Below, piece by piece: positions 62,127-64,000 of a DNA stretch of 64,000 bases. Where the stretch lies: contig NZ_CP139781.1 of assembly GCF_019679435.2 (NCBI RefSeq), positions 1,674,001 to 1,738,000 on the forward strand. Direction: 5' to 3'. The first letter of the stretch is position 1. Each line of letters starts with the position of its first letter. The notes beneath the pieces are model-generated. The model was not told where the DNA came from. It saw nothing but the letters and a program-made list of their open reading frames with translations, and did not search any database. Both the position numbers and the translations under genes were made by a program. The DNA is from Actomonas aquatica. Lineage in GTDB: Bacteria; Verrucomicrobiota; Verrucomicrobiia; Opitutales; Opitutaceae.

Positions 62127-63229
62127 GACGATTTCTTTAGTTCGACGAAGGGCGGTTTGACCAGTTGCAAAACAAACTTCTTGCCGCGCAGGTCGACCGC
62201 GAGCTCCCCCGCTTCGACAGCGGCAGCCGGCACCAGCGCCGAACCGATGGCCTCGCCAAGCATGGGCGACATCGTGCCGGAGAGCACCGAGCCGACCACC
62301 GCGCCGCTGGCGTCCAACACCTCGGCGCCGGCCCGCACGATGCGGCGGTCGCCGGTGCGGAAGAACACCACGCGACGGCGCGCCGGGTCGGCCTTCTCGG
62401 CCTGGAGCGCTTCGGCGCCGGTGAAGCTGCCTTCCTTTTGAAATTTCACCGTCCAGCCAAGGCCGGCGGCGATGGGCGACAGGTCGTCATTCAACTCGTG
62501 CCCATAAAGCGGATACCCGGCCTCGAGGCGCAGGCTGTCGCGCGCGCCGAGTCCGGCCAGTTGCAGGCCGTGCGCCGCGCCCGCTTGCATGATGGCCTCG
62601 GCCAACGCCGGGGCATCACTGGTGGCGTGGTAAAGTTCAAAGCCGTCCTCGCCGGTGTAACCGGTGCGGCTGATGTAGCAGTGCACGCCCGCCACCGTGC
62701 CTTCGCCAAAGTGGTAATAGCGCAGCATGCCGAGCTTGGCTCCGGTCAGGCTCTGGAGAATCGTCTCCGCCTTCGGCCCTTGCACCGCCAGCAGCGCGTA
62801 ATCGTCGGAACGATCGGTGATGGTCACGTCAAAGCCCGCCGCCTGCTCACGCATCCAGGCGAGGTCCTTGGCGATGTTGCTAGCGTTGATGACCAGGAAA
62901 TAGCGCTCCGGCTCGTGCATGTAGACCAGCAGGTCATCCACCACGCCACCGTCGGGCCGGCACATCGGCGAATACAGCACGCGCCCCGGGTAGAGCTTGC
63001 TCACGTCATTGGTGACCAAGCGGTTCAGGAACGCCTCCGCCCCCGGACCGGTCACATCGGCTTCCCCCATGTGACTCACGTCAAACAAGCCGGCGGTCGT
63101 GCGCACGGCTTTGTGCTCTTCGAGGATGCTCTGGTATTGGACCGGCATATCCCAGCCGGCGAAATCCACCATGCGCCCGCCATGGGCGACGTGAAAGGCA
63201 TGAAGCGGGGTCCGTTGCAGTTCAGACAT
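62123..63229 (-). CDS. gcvT: Glycine cleavage system T protein (aminomethyltransferase)
   Basis: The start is set at ATG 63229, giving MSELQRTPLHAFHVAHGGRM, the usual GcvT N-terminus; the frame extends 31 codons further without similarity. The 368-residue protein has VDFAGWDMPVQYQS, DVSHMGEADVTGPGA, TGYTGEDGFELY (folate-binding region) and LRLEAGYPLYGHEL. It moves the methylene group from the H protein to tetrahydrofolate, releasing ammonia. The Shine-Dalgarno-like ggaggt lies only one base from this ATG, which is too close to be optimal, so an in-frame TTG just upstream cannot be ruled out. First gene of gcvTH. Confidence 0.96.
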   Translation of the reverse strand: MSELQRTPLHAFHVAHGGRMVDFAGWDMPVQYQSILEEHKAVRTTAGLFDVSHMGEADVTGPGAEAFLNRLVTNDVSKLYPGRVLYSPMCRPDGGVVDDLLVYMHEPERYFLVINASNIAKDLAWMREQAAGFDVTITDRSDDYALLAVQGPKAETILQSLTGAKLGMLRYYHFGEGTVAGVHCYISRTGYTGEDGFELYHATSDAPALAEAIMQAGAAHGLQLAGLGARDSLRLEAGYPLYGHELNDDLSPIAAGLGWTVKFQKEGSFTGAEALQAEKADPARRRVVFFRTGDRRIVRAGAEVLDASGAVVGSVLSGTMSPMLGEAIGSALVPAAAVEAGELAVDLRGKKFVLQLVKPPFVELKKSS

Positions 63230-63325
63230 ACCTCCGAGCAAGCGCGGGCCCGTCGACGCCCGCAAGAACTGGCTCCGGATTTTTATCGTCTTCACTGGCA
63301 CAAGGACCGCTAATCCCGACAACTC

Positions 63326-64000
63326 ATGTTCCTGTTCGCCCTCGCGATCGCTCTCACTCTTGGTATCTCTTTCATCTGTTCACTGATGGAGGCACTCATC
63401 CTGAGCACCACCGTCACAGAGGTGGAGATGCTCAAAAGAGCCAACCCTCGCCGGGGTCAGATCCTCGAGCAACTGCGCAACGGTTTGGAGGAAACCATCT
63501 CCACCATCCTTACGCTCAACACCATCGCGAACACCCTCGGCTCGATCACCATCGGCGGTCTCGCCATCAACCTGTTTGGGCAAACCGCCCTGGGCATCAT
63601 CTCCGCCCTCATGACGCTCGGCATCCTGTTCTTCTCCGAGGTCATCCCCAAGAACCTGGGCGTCGTCTATCGCAAGCAACTGCAACCGCACGTCGTTTAC
63701 CCGCTGCTGTGGATGCGCAACATGCTGCGTCCCGTCACCTACCTCTGCAATCTGCTGGTGCGCCTCGTCATCACCAGCGCGCCGGAGAAAACCGATTCCG
63801 AAGAGGAGATCATCCTGCTGGCCGAACGCGGCGCCCTCGACGGCTCCCTCACCAAGAGCGAATCCAGCATCATCGCCAACGCCCTCTCCCTCGACGATGT
63901 GCGCGTGCACGAGATCATGACCCCGCGCACGGTCATCACCGCGCTCAAGCGCACCGACACTGTCGGCGAAGTCTTCGACAGCTACGCCAACATCCCCTTC
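63326..64000 (+). CDS. CNNM/CorC-type membrane protein with CBS domains (3' end outside window)
   Basis: Open from ATG 63326 to the window edge (225 codons, no stop). It begins with a DUF21/CNNM transmembrane module: TM1 (FLFALAIALTLGISFICSLMEA in part), the family-typical LSTTVTEVEML, then hydrophobic segments NTLGSITIGGLAINLF and LGIISALMTLGILFFSEVIPKNLG, where the EVIPK motif is diagnostic. After residue ~195 a CBS-pair domain starts (VRVHEIMTPRTVITALKRTDTV). Related proteins are Mg2+/Co2+ efflux or homeostasis factors. It is divergent from gcvT. Confidence 0.9.
   Translation, partial: MFLFALAIALTLGISFICSLMEALILSTTVTEVEMLKRANPRRGQILEQLRNGLEETISTILTLNTIANTLGSITIGGLAINLFGQTALGIISALMTLGILFFSEVIPKNLGVVYRKQLQPHVVYPLLWMRNMLRPVTYLCNLLVRLVITSAPEKTDSEEEIILLAERGALDGSLTKSESSIIANALSLDDVRVHEIMTPRTVITALKRTDTVGEVFDSYANIPF

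Overview
The window reads as chromosome of a GC-rich, Gram-negative bacterium of the Verrucomicrobiota, most likely Opitutaceae-like. The evidence is large TonB-dependent receptors, lipoprotein RND adaptors, a MoxR/Bat (aerotolerance) operon, a secreted protein with paired SLSELLxVIELYN calcium-loop repeats, and long non-coding spacers made of decayed words such as cgcagataccgagaggcaccg. This assignment is inference from gene style; no rRNA or other marker gene is present.

Layout. 1-8.2 kb: the end of a PAS/histidine kinase gene, typA/bipA, a 7-TM protein with a cysteine-rich tail, and a divergent DUF3299 / ABC ATPase-permease cluster, separated by repeat-rich spacers. 8.2-13.7 kb: an accessory region, visibly lower in GC over much of its length, with short one-strand ORFs (FCP1-like HAD phosphatase, several unknowns), a group II intron on the opposite strand, and imperfect hairpins just before three start codons that resemble degenerate integron attC sites. 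13.7-18.5 kb: a 2.08-kb direct duplication carrying a MESH1-like (p)ppGpp/NADPH hydrolase gene and the 3' part of an RND pump gene. 17.2-29.8 kb: the intact RND pump and adaptor, an AbgB-like amidohydrolase and two TonB-dependent receptors. 30-35 kb: a giant propeller hybrid histidine kinase and a NarL-type regulator. 35-45 kb: a MoxR-DUF58-BatA-BatB-BatD/E-M14 peptidase operon. 45-52 kb: threonine synthase with an SDF symporter, and a second M14 peptidase coupled to a YeiH-type transporter. 52-57 kb: GH10 xylanase with an acetyl-esterase and two secreted proteins. 57-64 kb: a second RND pump/adaptor pair, gcvTH, and a truncated CNNM/CorC-type membrane protein.

How it fits together. Many products act on peptides or amino acids or their import (two receptors, M20, two M14 peptidases, SDF symporter, threonine synthase). 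Several of these units, and the DUF3299/ABC pair, carry in their upstream region a shared 16-bp dyad of the form TATAYC-N4-GATATA, which suggests one regulator. That dyad, the attC-like hairpins in the accessory region, and the 25-bp inverted-repeat elements at 51.8 and 57.2 kb are the signals least explained by ordinary annotation.
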